This document shows, piece by piece, positions 1 to 9,693 of a stretch of DNA of 64,000 bases. Position numbers and translations under genes: made by a program. This DNA is from Niastella koreensis GR20-10. GTDB taxonomy: Bacteria; Bacteroidota; Bacteroidia; Chitinophagales; Chitinophagaceae. Under the pieces are notes generated by a model that was not told where the DNA came from, searched no databases, and saw only the letters and a list, made by a program, of their open reading frames with translations. The stretch spans positions 3,720,001 to 3,784,000 of the forward strand of contig NC_016609.1 in NCBI RefSeq assembly GCF_000246855.1, in the 5' to 3' direction. How positions within the stretch are numbered: the stretch's first letter is position 1; the number at the start of each line of letters is the position of its first letter.

Positions 1-154
1 AGGTGGTTTATACAAAAACCCTGTTCAGGTATATTGCTTAAATAGTTCCCTTCCCTTCTCCCGGCATTCACCGATACATTGTACCGGTTTACCGACACAT
101 GCCCATTCTACGCATCTTGCACCAAACACATCCTCAAAATTCAACGTATCATGC

Positions 155-1189
155 TCAATGTATGTGCATTTGGGGTGGCAATTGCAAATTGCCCTCCGGC
201 GCCAGCATGGAGTTCTTTAAAAAACTGGAATCAGTCAACGTTTGCAGAAAGGCGGTCAATTGCCCGATCTCGTAATTGGTGAGCGGCATTTTGTGCTGTA
301 ACAGGGAATCAGTTGTTGCAGACACTGTCATATCCCGCCGGTAATGCTCAAAAACATTCAGCAGGGAGAAAAAACGGCCATCGTGCCCATAGGGAAAAGT
401 CACCATCACATTACGCAGGGAGGGCACTTTAAACTTCAATGAATCAGCCGGATTACCGGTAATGGCCATTCGCCCATAGTCATTCAGGGTGTTATCAACG
501 GATAAGCCGGTATTTCGGTACGACAAATCCGTAAAGAACGGCTCTTTATGACAGGAGCTGCATTTCTGTTTAAAGATGTCGTAGCCCAGCTGCTCGGGTA
601 ACAGAAAGGTTGCTTCTCCGCGCAGCACCTGGTCGTATTTGCTGTTGCTGCTCACCAGCATCAGCATGTACTGGCTCAATGCCCGGGTAACCCGTTGCGT
701 ATTGATGCCTTCACTGCCAAATGCAGCCCTGAACATTTTCTGATAGGCGGCATCCTGTTGCAGCTTGCGGATAACACCTGCCAGTGTTTCACCCATTTCA
801 TTGGGTGCGGTTAATGGCATCAGCGGTTGCAGATCGAGATGGGCAATACCGCCATCCCACATAAATTCGCTTTGCCAGGCCAGGTTTTGCAATGCAGGCG
901 CATTACGAGTGGTGAGGGAACTGTTTACGCCATGACTGAGGTTGTGTTCATATGTTGAAAACGCGGCGAATTGCTGATGGCAACTGCCACAGGAAATAGT
1001 TGAATCAACACTTAAACGTTCATCGTAAAACAGTTTCCGGCCCAGCAAAAAACCTTCGCGGGTAAGCGGGTTCTTTGTGAAATCGTATTTCGGTTTTGGC
1101 CATTTGGGAGGAACCACGAATGGCAATGGCGTGGGTGTAGCAGCTAACAATACAAACAATAACCCTGATATGGTAATGATGATTTTCAT
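155..1189 (-). CDS. Di-haem cytochrome c peroxidase / MbnH-like protein
   Basis: A 344-residue exported c-type cytochrome of the CcpA/MauG di-haem peroxidase superfamily. Two CxxCH haem sites are visible: SCGSCH near residue 66 and KCSSCH near residue 211. An N-terminal hydrophobic signal peptide (MKIIITISGLLFVLLAA) supports start ATG 1189; the longer open frame to 1303 lies inside the upstream gene and is not used. The start overlaps the stop of the MbnP-like gene (ATGA), so the two are translationally coupled. Members of this superfamily reduce peroxide or oxidise a protein partner in the periplasm. With an MbnP partner next door, the MbnH role (oxidising a tryptophan of MbnP to kynurenine) is the most attractive reading, but this is inferred from context. 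A plain cytochrome c peroxidase is the alternative. Confidence 0.9.
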   Translation of the reverse strand: MKIIITISGLLFVLLAATPTPLPFVVPPKWPKPKYDFTKNPLTREGFLLGRKLFYDERLSVDSTISCGSCHQQFAAFSTYEHNLSHGVNSSLTTRNAPALQNLAWQSEFMWDGGIAHLDLQPLMPLTAPNEMGETLAGVIRKLQQDAAYQKMFRAAFGSEGINTQRVTRALSQYMLMLVSSNSKYDQVLRGEATFLLPEQLGYDIFKQKCSSCHKEPFFTDLSYRNTGLSVDNTLNDYGRMAITGNPADSLKFKVPSLRNVMVTFPYGHDGRFFSLLNVFEHYRRDMTVSATTDSLLQHKMPLTNYEIGQLTAFLQTLTDSSFLKNSMLAPEGNLQLPPQMHIH

Positions 1190-1899
1190 AATGCTATGGA
1201 AAACATGCGGGAATAATTGTCGGCCAGCTGCATGGCCAGCCGGCCTGGTTGATGACAAAGTGGAGCCTGTGCAATATGAATGGCATGTACGGCATTGAAC
1301 CACTTCATCAGATCGGCTTCAATAGTAATAACCGGACCGGTTGATGGGGTCAGATCCAAAGTAATTTTTCTACTGGCGTTGAAAGGTGTTTTAAACCCAC
1401 CCACATCCCAGTTAACCAGGTGAGCCGGTGCGTGTGAGGAATCGCTTTTGCCTTCGAGCCTGGCAAAAATGTAACCACTGTTCCAGGTCCAGAACATGCC
1501 ATTGAGCGGATCGAGCGAACCGGTTTGAACGCCGCTTACATTCAGGCTACTGTCTACCCCAATCACAAAGGAAAGCGATTTCGGGGTTGTAACTGAAATG
1601 GAGAATGTCAATGTTTTTGATTCAGGCGCCGATTCATCGATCAAAAATATTTTATCAGACAGCGCTGTTTCTTTTTGACCCGTGCCCGTGATACTGAAGT
1701 GTGATAAATAATATTTGAACCGGGTTATAGTCACCGGTTCACCAAACGGGTTAACATAGCTTTCATTAAACAGTTGAAGCTCCCTGCTACCCATTTTGTG
1801 TTTGAATTGAATGGTTAGCGAACGGGGAGCATGCGTAACAAAACCAGCTACAGGCAGCAGGCCAAGAAATAACAAGAGTTGTTTGATGATCGAATTCAT
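1186..1899 (-). CDS. MbnP-family copper-binding-type periplasmic protein
   Basis: A 237-residue secreted protein with a signal peptide (about residues 1-20) followed by the MbnP-type opening LTIQFKHKMGSRELQL and the FGEPVTITRFKYYLSHF strand pair typical of the family. Characterised MbnP proteins bind copper through a kynurenine made by the di-haem partner MbnH; that role is known from methanobactin clusters and not shown here. Several tryptophans are present in the C-terminal half (for example FWTWNSGY and LVNWDVGG) and could be the modified residue. It is coupled by a 4-nt overlap to the di-haem cytochrome downstream. No methanobactin genes are visible. It diverges from the gliding-type protein gene with only 38 bp between the starts. 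Confidence 0.8.
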   Translation of the reverse strand: MNSIIKQLLLFLGLLPVAGFVTHAPRSLTIQFKHKMGSRELQLFNESYVNPFGEPVTITRFKYYLSHFSITGTGQKETALSDKIFLIDESAPESKTLTFSISVTTPKSLSFVIGVDSSLNVSGVQTGSLDPLNGMFWTWNSGYIFARLEGKSDSSHAPAHLVNWDVGGFKTPFNASRKITLDLTPSTGPVITIEADLMKWFNAVHAIHIAQAPLCHQPGRLAMQLADNYSRMFSIAL

Positions 1900-1937
1900 T
1901 TATAATAATTACAACGCAATATTATACTAAATAGTGA

Positions 1938-4625
1938 ATGCATAAATTTTTTATGAAGTATTCGAAGTATACCCCGGTACAAACCCTTAGAAAACCATTA
2001 CACCTCCTGCCCTTGCTGATAAGCCTGTTATTGTATGCGCAGTCAACTATGGCCATGCACGTAAAGGGTGGTTATATTGAATACAAATACAATGGCGCAG
2101 GCGCATCAGCCGGTACTTCCAATTATACGATTACCGTTACCGTTTTCTTTAGTTGTACCACCAATGGCCCAAAAGAATCGGTATACCTGGGCGTATACAA
2201 TGCCGGCACCAATGCTTTGGCCGCCAGTAAATTGATCAGTTATACCTCTACGAAAACCATTTCAAAAACCAGTTACAGTCCGTGTATGAGTAACCCGCCG
2301 GGTATTTGTTACGAGATCCGGGCCTTTGTATACACACTTGACCTGCCCGACATTTCCGCCGGTTATGTATTGGCTGTGCAGGATGCCTTGCGGGTAAGCG
2401 GTATTATCAACATCAGCAATTCGGGTAATTCAGGCATCACCATTACAGCAATGATACCTGGTGTCATCAATAGTGTTGATTACCACAAGAACAACAGTCC
2501 GAATTTCCTGTTTCTCGATACGGCCATTGTTTGTTACAATGGTAATTTCACTTATCCGTTCAAAGCTACTGATGCAGATGGCGATTCCCTTTCTTACTCT
2601 TTTGGATCTGGATTAAATGTGAGCAATCCGAGCGGACAAACCTCTTCCTCCGTACCCGGCAGCCCGCCCTATCCCGTGCTTACTTACAATAGTGGTTATA
2701 GTGGCACTTCGCCATTAGGCGCCACCGTTACCATTGACCCGGCAACCGGGATGTTATCCGGAACTGCGCCAGCCACTACGGGTGAATATGTGGTTGCCGT
2801 ATATGTAAAAGAATGGCGCAATGGGGTGTTGATGGATTCCATCAAAAAAGAATTACAAATTTACGTATACAACTGTACATTGTCGGCAGCCAGCCTGAAA
2901 TCGAACTATACCAACTGTAATGACTTTACGTTTAATTTTCAGAACGAATCTATTGCCTCTAATATCACTTCTTATTACTGGGATTTTGGCGTACCCAATA
3001 TTACAACCGATGTGAGCACCGCAGCCACGCCTACCTACACCTACCCCGTTGCCGGAACGTTCACTACAAAACTGAAAGTGAGCAATTCACTGGGGTGTAC
3101 TGATTCTGCCACAGCTACAGTAAAAGTATATCCGGGCTTCACCCCCAATTTTAATTTCAGCGGCAGTTGTTATCAGTCGCCCTTTCAATTTACCGACGCT
3201 ACGGTTGCCCAATATGGCACGGCGAACAGCTGGAGCTGGAATTTTGGCGAACCGGCTTCCGCCACCAATACAGCTTCTATAAATAATCCCACCCACACTT
3301 TTGCCAGTGCGGGTAATTATACAGTGGCGCTTACAGTAGGCAGTAGTGTAGGCTGCAGTGGGTCCATCAATAAAACAGTTACCGCCAACGACAAGCCCAA
3401 TTTAAGTCTGCCATTTACCGATACCTTAATTTGCACCATCGATACTTTGCCCCTGATTGCCAATGTTACCGGCAGCGGTATTACGTACAGCTGGTCGCCC
3501 AATACCAATATGTTGTACGCCAATACCGCCAACCCGCTGGTATGGCCCAAAGACACTACTGTTTATACGGTTACGGTAACGCAAAACGCCTGCGTTACTA
3601 CGGGTTCTGTAACGGTTAATACGCTTGACTATATTACGGTAACCCTACCGGCAGACACAACAGTTTGCAAAACCGATAGCTTTACCCTGAATCCTATAAG
3701 TTATGCGTTGCAATATGTATGGTCACCAGCCACGGGATTGAGCAGCACCACAAAAAAATATCCAAAGGCCTATGCAGACAATGATATTACCTACACCGTT
3801 ACGGCCAACCTGGGTAAGTGCCAGGACCAAACGGCCATGCATGTAAAAGTAGTTCCATACCCGCAGGTATACGCCGGCGCCGACACCACCATTTGTTATG
3901 GCAGCACGGCTCAACTCAATGCCAGCATGGTGGCTGCGTATTTCAACTGGTTGCCGGTTAGCACTCTTATCAACCCGGGCACGCTGACGCCCGTTGCACA
4001 TCCAACCACCAGTACCCCTTATATAATCACGGTAACTGATACCCTTGGTTGTCCCAAACCGGTTTCAGACACGGTAACCGTTTTTGTGATCCCAAAAATC
4101 ATTGTATTCGCCGGCAATGATACGGCTGTTGTTGTGGGGCAGCCATTGCAACTGAACGCCACGGCCAATGCAGGTCTTACCTTAAATTATAACTGGTCGC
4201 CCGGTTCGTGGCTAAGCGATCCTTCTATCTACAATCCCATCGCCACCTTTCCATCGGGCGTAGATTCCCTTACGTATGTAGTAACGGCATCTACCAAAGA
4301 AGGTTGTTACGGCGCCGATGCCATTACAGTAAAAGTATTTAAAACCAATGCAGATATTTTTATGCCGAATGCGTTCTCCCCTAATAGTGATGGGAAGAAT
4401 GACGTTTTCAAACCCATCCTGGTGGGCATAGCCAAGCTGAGCATTTTCAGCATTTATAATCGTTGGGGACAACTGGTATACACCACCTCGCAAAATAACA
4501 AAGGATGGGACGGCACCATTCATGGACAGAAACAGGACCCCGGCACATACGTTTACATGGTATCGGGAATCGATTACTTAGGTAGAACTGTTACTAAGAA
4601 GGGGGCATTTACTCTGGTGAGATAG
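1938..4625 (+). CDS. PKD-repeat surface protein with gliding-type T9SS C-terminal domain
   Basis: An 895-residue cell-surface protein. It has a basic N-terminus and hydrophobic signal segment (about residues 17-40, ending near STMAMH), a long beta-rich N-terminal region with a cadherin-like DADGDSLSYSF motif, two PKD domains (YYWDFG and WSWNFG motifs, about residues 330-480), several Ig-like modules, and a C-terminal gliding motility-associated domain (FMPNAFSPNSDGKNDVF, then IYNRWGQLVY and the final KGAFTLVR). That last domain is a type B sorting signal for the type IX secretion system, so export to the surface is expected. No catalytic motif is seen; adhesion is a guess. The gene stands alone. 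ATG 1953 is an alternative start. Confidence 0.88.
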   Translation: MHKFFMKYSKYTPVQTLRKPLHLLPLLISLLLYAQSTMAMHVKGGYIEYKYNGAGASAGTSNYTITVTVFFSCTTNGPKESVYLGVYNAGTNALAASKLISYTSTKTISKTSYSPCMSNPPGICYEIRAFVYTLDLPDISAGYVLAVQDALRVSGIINISNSGNSGITITAMIPGVINSVDYHKNNSPNFLFLDTAIVCYNGNFTYPFKATDADGDSLSYSFGSGLNVSNPSGQTSSSVPGSPPYPVLTYNSGYSGTSPLGATVTIDPATGMLSGTAPATTGEYVVAVYVKEWRNGVLMDSIKKELQIYVYNCTLSAASLKSNYTNCNDFTFNFQNESIASNITSYYWDFGVPNITTDVSTAATPTYTYPVAGTFTTKLKVSNSLGCTDSATATVKVYPGFTPNFNFSGSCYQSPFQFTDATVAQYGTANSWSWNFGEPASATNTASINNPTHTFASAGNYTVALTVGSSVGCSGSINKTVTANDKPNLSLPFTDTLICTIDTLPLIANVTGSGITYSWSPNTNMLYANTANPLVWPKDTTVYTVTVTQNACVTTGSVTVNTLDYITVTLPADTTVCKTDSFTLNPISYALQYVWSPATGLSSTTKKYPKAYADNDITYTVTANLGKCQDQTAMHVKVVPYPQVYAGADTTICYGSTAQLNASMVAAYFNWLPVSTLINPGTLTPVAHPTTSTPYIITVTDTLGCPKPVSDTVTVFVIPKIIVFAGNDTAVVVGQPLQLNATANAGLTLNYNWSPGSWLSDPSIYNPIATFPSGVDSLTYVVTASTKEGCYGADAITVKVFKTNADIFMPNAFSPNSDGKNDVFKPILVGIAKLSIFSIYNRWGQLVYTTSQNNKGWDGTIHGQKQDPGTYVYMVSGIDYLGRTVTKKGAFTLVR

Positions 4626-4640
4626 ATTCGTAAGTTCAAA

Positions 4641-4664
4641 ACCTAATAACCTAATAACCTAATA
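4641..4664. repeat. Tandem ACCTAATA word repeat after nuoN
   Basis: Three tandem copies of the 8-mer ACCTAATA lie in the 48-bp gap between the convergent gliding-type gene and nuoN. Similar AATAACCTA words recur at 9640-9670, 10675-10710 and 17100-17140. No GC-rich terminator hairpin is seen in this gap. Confidence 0.7.
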
Positions 4665-4673
4665 ACTTTTTAA

Positions 4674-6107
4674 TCAAAAACTCAAAAATGCTCTCACGTT
4701 TTCTACTATGAAACCTGGGTAAATCCCTAACCAGCCTAATAAACACATCAATATAACCAGTGAGGCATAGGTGGCTACGTAGAAAAATGGATGTAGTGTT
4801 CTTTCTTTTACCGGTGTTAATGGCGGTGTTGCAAATAGCGTACTGATAATACGCAGATAATAAAACAGCCCGATCACACTGGTCAATACCAGCACAATAA
4901 CCAGTAACCACCGGTGTTGTTGCACCCCGGTTGTAAGGATAAAGAATTTGGCGGGAAATCCTGCTGTTAACGGTATGCCCGCCAGCGACAATAACGCAAC
5001 GGTAAAGATGGCCGCCATTAACGGGCTGCGCCAGAACAAACCGCGGTACCCACCCAGGTCATCTGCATCTCTGCGGGTAGTTGATAATAAAGTAATGATG
5101 CCAAAAGCAGCTAACAGGGTAATGGAATAAGCCAGCAGATAAAATACCGCCGCGCCAACACCGGCATTGCCCGACAAAAACGCCACCAGCAGATAACCAA
5201 AATGCGCAATGGAGGAATAAGCCAGCAGGCGCTTTAGATTCTGTTGCATCAGGGCCAGAATGTTTCCTGCGAGCATACAGGCAATGGCGATGATGGTGAA
5301 GATGGTAACCGCCAGTGCATTTTGCTGTAAATGGATGGCATCTGCAAACCGGATCAAAACGGCAAAAACGCCAATCTTTGAAACCGTTGCAATAAATGCG
5401 GTCACCGGCGCCGGTGCCCCCTGGTACACATCGGCTGCCCATAAATGAAATGGCACCAAGGCCAGTTTAAAGCCAACGGCTACCAAAATCAATCCGATAC
5501 CCATCACAAACAAAACCGACATCCCCGTTGTATCAATGGCCCGGGCGATGGCGGAGAACTCCATACTGCCCGTTTCCATATAGATCAATGCCATACCGAA
5601 TAATAAAAAGGCCGACGACAAAGCCGCCAGCACCAGGTACTTCACGCCTGCTTCTACTGCATTGTTCCGGTTGCGCAAATACGCGATCAACGCATACAGG
5701 CTTACACTCAACAATTCCAACCCAATAAAAAAAGAAATGAAATGCCGGCTGATGGTCAGCACCGCGGAACCTAAGGTAGCCAGGAACAAGAGGATGTAAT
5801 ATTCCTTTGGGTTCTCTTCGCGTTCTTCAAAATAAATATAGGAAAGCAATCCAACCACCAATACCGAAAATATAATCAGCCCGGTAAACAGTGCGGCCAA
5901 TCCATCTACCACCAGCAATGGCGGTATTTCGCGCGGCAACGTATCCCGTACATACCACATGGCGAACACCACACCACACATCATTAAAAAACCCGTTACC
6001 TGTATTACGGTATGGCTTTGCCTGAATGCGATCAGCAGGATCACTACGATTGCAGCCATAGCAAGTATGATAAAAGGAAGTAACGCTAAAAATTGTAAAT
6101 ATGTCAT
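4674..6107 (-). CDS. nuoN: NADH-quinone oxidoreductase subunit N
   Basis: A 477-residue polytopic membrane subunit of complex I, one of the three antiporter-like proton-pumping subunits. It has about 14 hydrophobic helices, the conserved ISFFIGLELLSVSLYALIAY stretch and lysine-containing helices such as VGFKLALVPFHLWAADVYQG, typical of NuoN. ATG 6107 (MTYLQFLAL) is chosen because it begins the first helix; the frame extends to 6143, but that extension encodes repeat sequence. It is the last gene of the nuo set and is separated from nuoM by 94 bp holding a perfect 19-bp inverted repeat. Confidence 0.96.
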   Translation of the reverse strand: MTYLQFLALLPFIILAMAAIVVILLIAFRQSHTVIQVTGFLMMCGVVFAMWYVRDTLPREIPPLLVVDGLAALFTGLIIFSVLVVGLLSYIYFEEREENPKEYYILLFLATLGSAVLTISRHFISFFIGLELLSVSLYALIAYLRNRNNAVEAGVKYLVLAALSSAFLLFGMALIYMETGSMEFSAIARAIDTTGMSVLFVMGIGLILVAVGFKLALVPFHLWAADVYQGAPAPVTAFIATVSKIGVFAVLIRFADAIHLQQNALAVTIFTIIAIACMLAGNILALMQQNLKRLLAYSSIAHFGYLLVAFLSGNAGVGAAVFYLLAYSITLLAAFGIITLLSTTRRDADDLGGYRGLFWRSPLMAAIFTVALLSLAGIPLTAGFPAKFFILTTGVQQHRWLLVIVLVLTSVIGLFYYLRIISTLFATPPLTPVKERTLHPFFYVATYASLVILMCLLGWLGIYPGFIVENVRAFLSF

Positions 6108-6128
6108 TTTATGAAGATTAACGTTATC

Positions 6129-6200
6129 AGTTCCAGGTTCCAAGTTCAGAGTTCAGAGTTCTGGAACTTGGAACCTGGAACTCTGAACTTGAAACTTTGA
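6129..6200. repeat. GAACTTGGAACC word repeat with 19-bp perfect hairpin, nuoM-nuoN gap
   Basis: The gap is made of AGTTC/GAACT words. Arm 6129-6147 (AGTTCCAGGTTCCAAGTTC) is the exact reverse complement of arm 6164-6182, leaving a 16-nt loop that is itself made of GTTCAGA words. There is no T-tract, so a simple intrinsic terminator is unlikely; an mRNA stability or processing hairpin inside the operon is possible. Confidence 0.85.
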
Positions 6201-6201
6201 A

Positions 6202-7677
6202 CTATAAACGAGCTACTTGTTCTACCACTCCGCTCACTATGTTAAATATTGGTTGGGGGTATAAACCAAGTAACACAATAGCTACCGTGAGGCAAGCCAT
6301 AATAATCCATTCGCGGGCACTCAGATCGGCTGGAGGATCGGTGATGGTTTGGATCTGTCCGAAAAAAACTTTTTGCATAATACGCAGGGAATACAATGCC
6401 GACAGCACCAGGCCAAAGCTGGCAATGACCGATAACACCGGACTTACCTCAAAAGCTCCTAACAGGATGAGGAACTCGGCAATGAAACTTCCCAGGAAGG
6501 GCAAACCGAGTGAAGCCAATACAAACACCATCGCCAGCGCGCCCATATGCGGCATGGCCGTCCATAAACCACCCATTTGATTAATATCCCGGGTATGCAA
6601 GCGCTCTTTTAACATGCCGGCCAGCACAAACAGGGCGCCGGTACTTACGCCATGCGTAAGTAATTGCATTACCACACCTTGTAGCGCCAATTGCCGGAAA
6701 GCAAAAACACCCAGCAACACAAATCCCATATGGCTCACCGAGGTATACGCAATAAGCCGTTTCAGATCAGTTTGCGCATAGGCCAGCAACGCACCGTAAA
6801 TAATGCCAACCACGCCCAGCAACATAGCCCACCACGCAATACCAGCTGCAGCCACAGGAAACAAGGGCAATACAAACCGGATGATGCCGTAAGCGCCGGT
6901 CTTTAAAAGCAATCCTGCCAGGATCAAACTGCCCGCCGTGGGCGCTTCGCTGTGCGCATCGGGTAGCCAACTGTGCAGCGGCACCATCGGCAGCTTGATT
7001 ACAAAAGCGATCAAAAATCCCAGCATGATCCAACGGGCCGTAGCATCGTTGCCCATGGCCGTATTAAGCAACGCGAAATAGTCAAATGTATAATAGCCGC
7101 TGTTTTGCTGCCCATGAATAAAATACAGGGCGAGGATCGACAGCAGCATCAGCAGTCCGCCCGTTTGGGTAAAAATGAAAAATTTATACGCGGCATAGCG
7201 CCGGTTGAAGTCGCCCCAGATAGCAATCAGGAAATACATGGGCACCAGCATTACCTCCCAGAAGAAATAAAAGAGAAAAAGGTCCATGGCGACAAAAACG
7301 CCCGCAATGCCAGCCAGTGTCCATAACAAATTGAAGAAGTAAAACCCGGTTTTCTCCCGGATCTCATTCCAGGAACATAGCACGGCCAGGATGCCAAGCA
7401 GGGAAGTAAGCAGGATCATTACAAAACTGAGCCCATCCATAGCCAGGTGAAAACTGATGCCGAAAGCCGGGATCCAGTTCAGCTGATAATCGATGAGCCA
7501 GGTATTGCCGCTGCCCGCAACCGGTACATGTTGCATGTACCAGACAACAGGCAGCAGAAATGCAGCGATCACCGCAACCAGGGCCGTCCATTTACAGGCC
7601 AGTTGATTGCGTTGCGCCACCAGCCAGCAGGCAACGCCGCCCATCAACAATATGCTTATCATCCAAACCAGTATCAT
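6202..7677 (-). CDS. nuoM: NADH-quinone oxidoreductase subunit M
   Basis: A 491-residue antiporter-like membrane subunit of complex I. Diagnostic segments are FFFWEVMLVPMYFLIAIWG, which carries the conserved helix-5 glutamate, and the KLPMVPLHSWLPDAHSEAPT loop with the proton-channel lysine. Length is normal for the family. The start overlaps the nuoL stop by 4 nt, so translation is coupled. Together with NuoL and NuoN it forms the distal proton-pumping arm. Confidence 0.97.
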   Translation of the reverse strand: MILVWMISILLMGGVACWLVAQRNQLACKWTALVAVIAAFLLPVVWYMQHVPVAGSGNTWLIDYQLNWIPAFGISFHLAMDGLSFVMILLTSLLGILAVLCSWNEIREKTGFYFFNLLWTLAGIAGVFVAMDLFLFYFFWEVMLVPMYFLIAIWGDFNRRYAAYKFFIFTQTGGLLMLLSILALYFIHGQQNSGYYTFDYFALLNTAMGNDATARWIMLGFLIAFVIKLPMVPLHSWLPDAHSEAPTAGSLILAGLLLKTGAYGIIRFVLPLFPVAAAGIAWWAMLLGVVGIIYGALLAYAQTDLKRLIAYTSVSHMGFVLLGVFAFRQLALQGVVMQLLTHGVSTGALFVLAGMLKERLHTRDINQMGGLWTAMPHMGALAMVFVLASLGLPFLGSFIAEFLILLGAFEVSPVLSVIASFGLVLSALYSLRIMQKVFFGQIQTITDPPADLSAREWIIMACLTVAIVLLGLYPQPIFNIVSGVVEQVARL

Positions 7678-9557
7678 AACAACAATTGAAGCGTGATAAT
7701 AAACAGGATCCCGGCCAGCACACCAATGATGTACATCCGCAGCGAGCCGTTTTGTGAAACCGAGAACCAGGTGTTCAATCGAATACCAGCCTGGGCAATG
7801 GCAGTGTACAGGCGGTCGATCACATCAGTTTTGTTGATCCGGGTTAAAAACAGGTATGGTTTTACAAAAACAATATTGTACAGCTGATCAAACTTCCAGC
7901 CACTGAATAAAAAATTGCGCGTTGCCGACAAACCAGGGGATTGCTGCCACCGCACACCTGTCTTTCCATAATACAGCACATAACCCAGGTACACACCCGA
8001 CAATGTTACCAGCATAGCAATGGCCTGTAACAACCATTCAGCAGGTTCATTTTGTTTCATCACTGTTTGGGGCAATACTTTTTGTACCTGGTCGGAAAAA
8101 AGCGTGAGGTGAAACATATTATGCGGCCATTCAATAAAACCAGCTGTAATGGAGAAGAAAGCCAGGATGAGCAGCGGAATGATCATGCCCCGGCCGGGTT
8201 GTTCATGCACAGGTGTTCTCATGTCGCCCCAGAACACCACCAACACCAGCCGCGTGCTGTACAAGGCGGTGATAAATGCACCGGCCAGTGCTATGAGCCA
8301 CAATACCGGGCTGCCACCGGCTGCACTCCAACTGTACCAGAGAATGGCATCCTTACTATAAAAACCGGCGCTCACCAATGGCAGAGCACTTAAGGCTGCA
8401 GCGCCAGCCAGAAATGTAAAAATCACTTCGGGCAGTCTTTTTCGCAATCCGCCCATCATAAAAATATTGTGTTCATGGTGCAGGGCCTCAATCACCACGC
8501 CGGCAGCCAGGAACAACAGGGCCTTGAAAAACGCGTGGGTTACAAAATGAAAGATTGCGGCACTCCAGGCACCTATGCCCAATGCCAGGAACATATAACC
8601 AATCTGGCTGATGGTGGAATAGGCCAGGATCCGTTTGATATCTGTTTGCGCCAGGGCGCTGCAACCCGCCACCAATAAAGTAATAGCACCTACGATCGCT
8701 ACGATGGACATCGTTACAGGTGATAACAGGAATAATCCATTCAAACGCGCAATCAAATACACGCCTGCTGTAACCATGGTGGCTGCATGGATCAGGGCGC
8801 TCACCGGGGATGGACCGGCCATAGCATCGGGCAACCAGGTTTGTAACGGCAACTGCGCCGATTTACCCATGCCGCCAACTAATAATAATATGGTGATGAG
8901 GGTGATGTGTGAGCCGCCTGCCGCAAAATGCCCCGGCGCCTGTTGCAGAAGCGTTGCTATGTTCAACGAACCCAATTCCTTAAACAAGAGGAATAAACCG
9001 ATCAGCAAGGCCGTATCGCCAATACGCGTAATTAAAAATGCTTTATTGGCTGCCCGGCAATTGGAAGGCACATCGTACCAGAACCCTATGAGTAAATAAC
9101 TGCAAAGACCAACGCCCTCCCACCCGAGGTATAACAGCAACAGGTTATCGGCCATTACCAGTAACAACATAGAGCACACGAACAGGTTCATACAGGCAAA
9201 AAAACGGGCATAGTCGGCATCGCGCCACATAAAGAAGGTGGAATAAATATGGATCAGCGCGCCCACGAAAGTGATGATAAATATAAAAACGAGCGTTAAC
9301 GCATCTACCCGCAGACTGATATCAACTGACAACGTTCCCACCCTGAACCAGGTCCATAACAATTGTTGCAAGGCTCCTCCGGACGGTGGCGTGTGCAGAA
9401 ATGAAATACCCAACCCAATGACGATGATCGCCGCTATACATACCGTTCCCGCACCAATGGAGGCTATTATTGGTTTGGATAGCTTTTTTCCAAACAATGA
9501 TAGTACTATAAAGCCAATTAGTGGTAATGTTGGTATATATACTAATAATTGGGACAT
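7674..9557 (-). CDS. nuoL: NADH-quinone oxidoreductase subunit L
   Basis: A 627-residue antiporter-like subunit of complex I with about 16 membrane helices and the long C-terminal lateral helix region expected for NuoL. The conserved LLLYLGWEGVGLCSYLLIGF (channel glutamate) and GMGKSAQLPLQTWLPDAMAG (lysine) motifs are intact. It overlaps nuoM by 4 nt downstream and is separated from nuoK by 136 bp that is wholly word-repeat sequence. Confidence 0.97.
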   Translation of the reverse strand: MSQLLVYIPTLPLIGFIVLSLFGKKLSKPIIASIGAGTVCIAAIIVIGLGISFLHTPPSGGALQQLLWTWFRVGTLSVDISLRVDALTLVFIFIITFVGALIHIYSTFFMWRDADYARFFACMNLFVCSMLLLVMADNLLLLYLGWEGVGLCSYLLIGFWYDVPSNCRAANKAFLITRIGDTALLIGLFLLFKELGSLNIATLLQQAPGHFAAGGSHITLITILLLVGGMGKSAQLPLQTWLPDAMAGPSPVSALIHAATMVTAGVYLIARLNGLFLLSPVTMSIVAIVGAITLLVAGCSALAQTDIKRILAYSTISQIGYMFLALGIGAWSAAIFHFVTHAFFKALLFLAAGVVIEALHHEHNIFMMGGLRKRLPEVIFTFLAGAAALSALPLVSAGFYSKDAILWYSWSAAGGSPVLWLIALAGAFITALYSTRLVLVVFWGDMRTPVHEQPGRGMIIPLLILAFFSITAGFIEWPHNMFHLTLFSDQVQKVLPQTVMKQNEPAEWLLQAIAMLVTLSGVYLGYVLYYGKTGVRWQQSPGLSATRNFLFSGWKFDQLYNIVFVKPYLFLTRINKTDVIDRLYTAIAQAGIRLNTWFSVSQNGSLRMYIIGVLAGILFIITLQLLL

Positions 9558-9560
9558 AGT

Positions 9561-9693
9561 TGAAATGTTGACGGGTTGACAAGTTGACGAGTTGACAAGT
9601 TAACCAGGAAAGCAAACTCAAGAACTAACAAACTAAAGAACTCAATAACTTAATAACCTACGAACCTATAAACTTTGAACTTAAAACTTTGAA
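9561..9693. repeat. Word-repeat block in the nuoK-nuoL gap
   Basis: This 133-bp block has three kinds of word in succession: GTTGACAAG/GTTGACGAG words (9566-9605), then AAGAACTAACAAACTAAAG and AATAACTTAATAACC words (9617-9670), then ACTTTGAACTTAAAAC words (9671-9693). No gene or T-tract terminator is visible. The same words recur in the other long nuo gaps. Confidence 0.75.

Noticed and set aside
79-282. 67-codon plus-strand frame at the window start
   Set aside because: It overlaps the 3' end of the di-haem cytochrome gene in antisense and has no recognisable feature; bases 1-154 otherwise hold nothing I can support.
1077-1298. 73-codon plus-strand frame across the MbnP/cytochrome junction
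   Set aside because: Antisense to two coupled, well-supported genes with no family match.
9561-9693. Possible CRISPR array from the regular words in nuo gaps
   Set aside because: Units are 6-10 bp with no spacers of constant length and no cas genes in the window.
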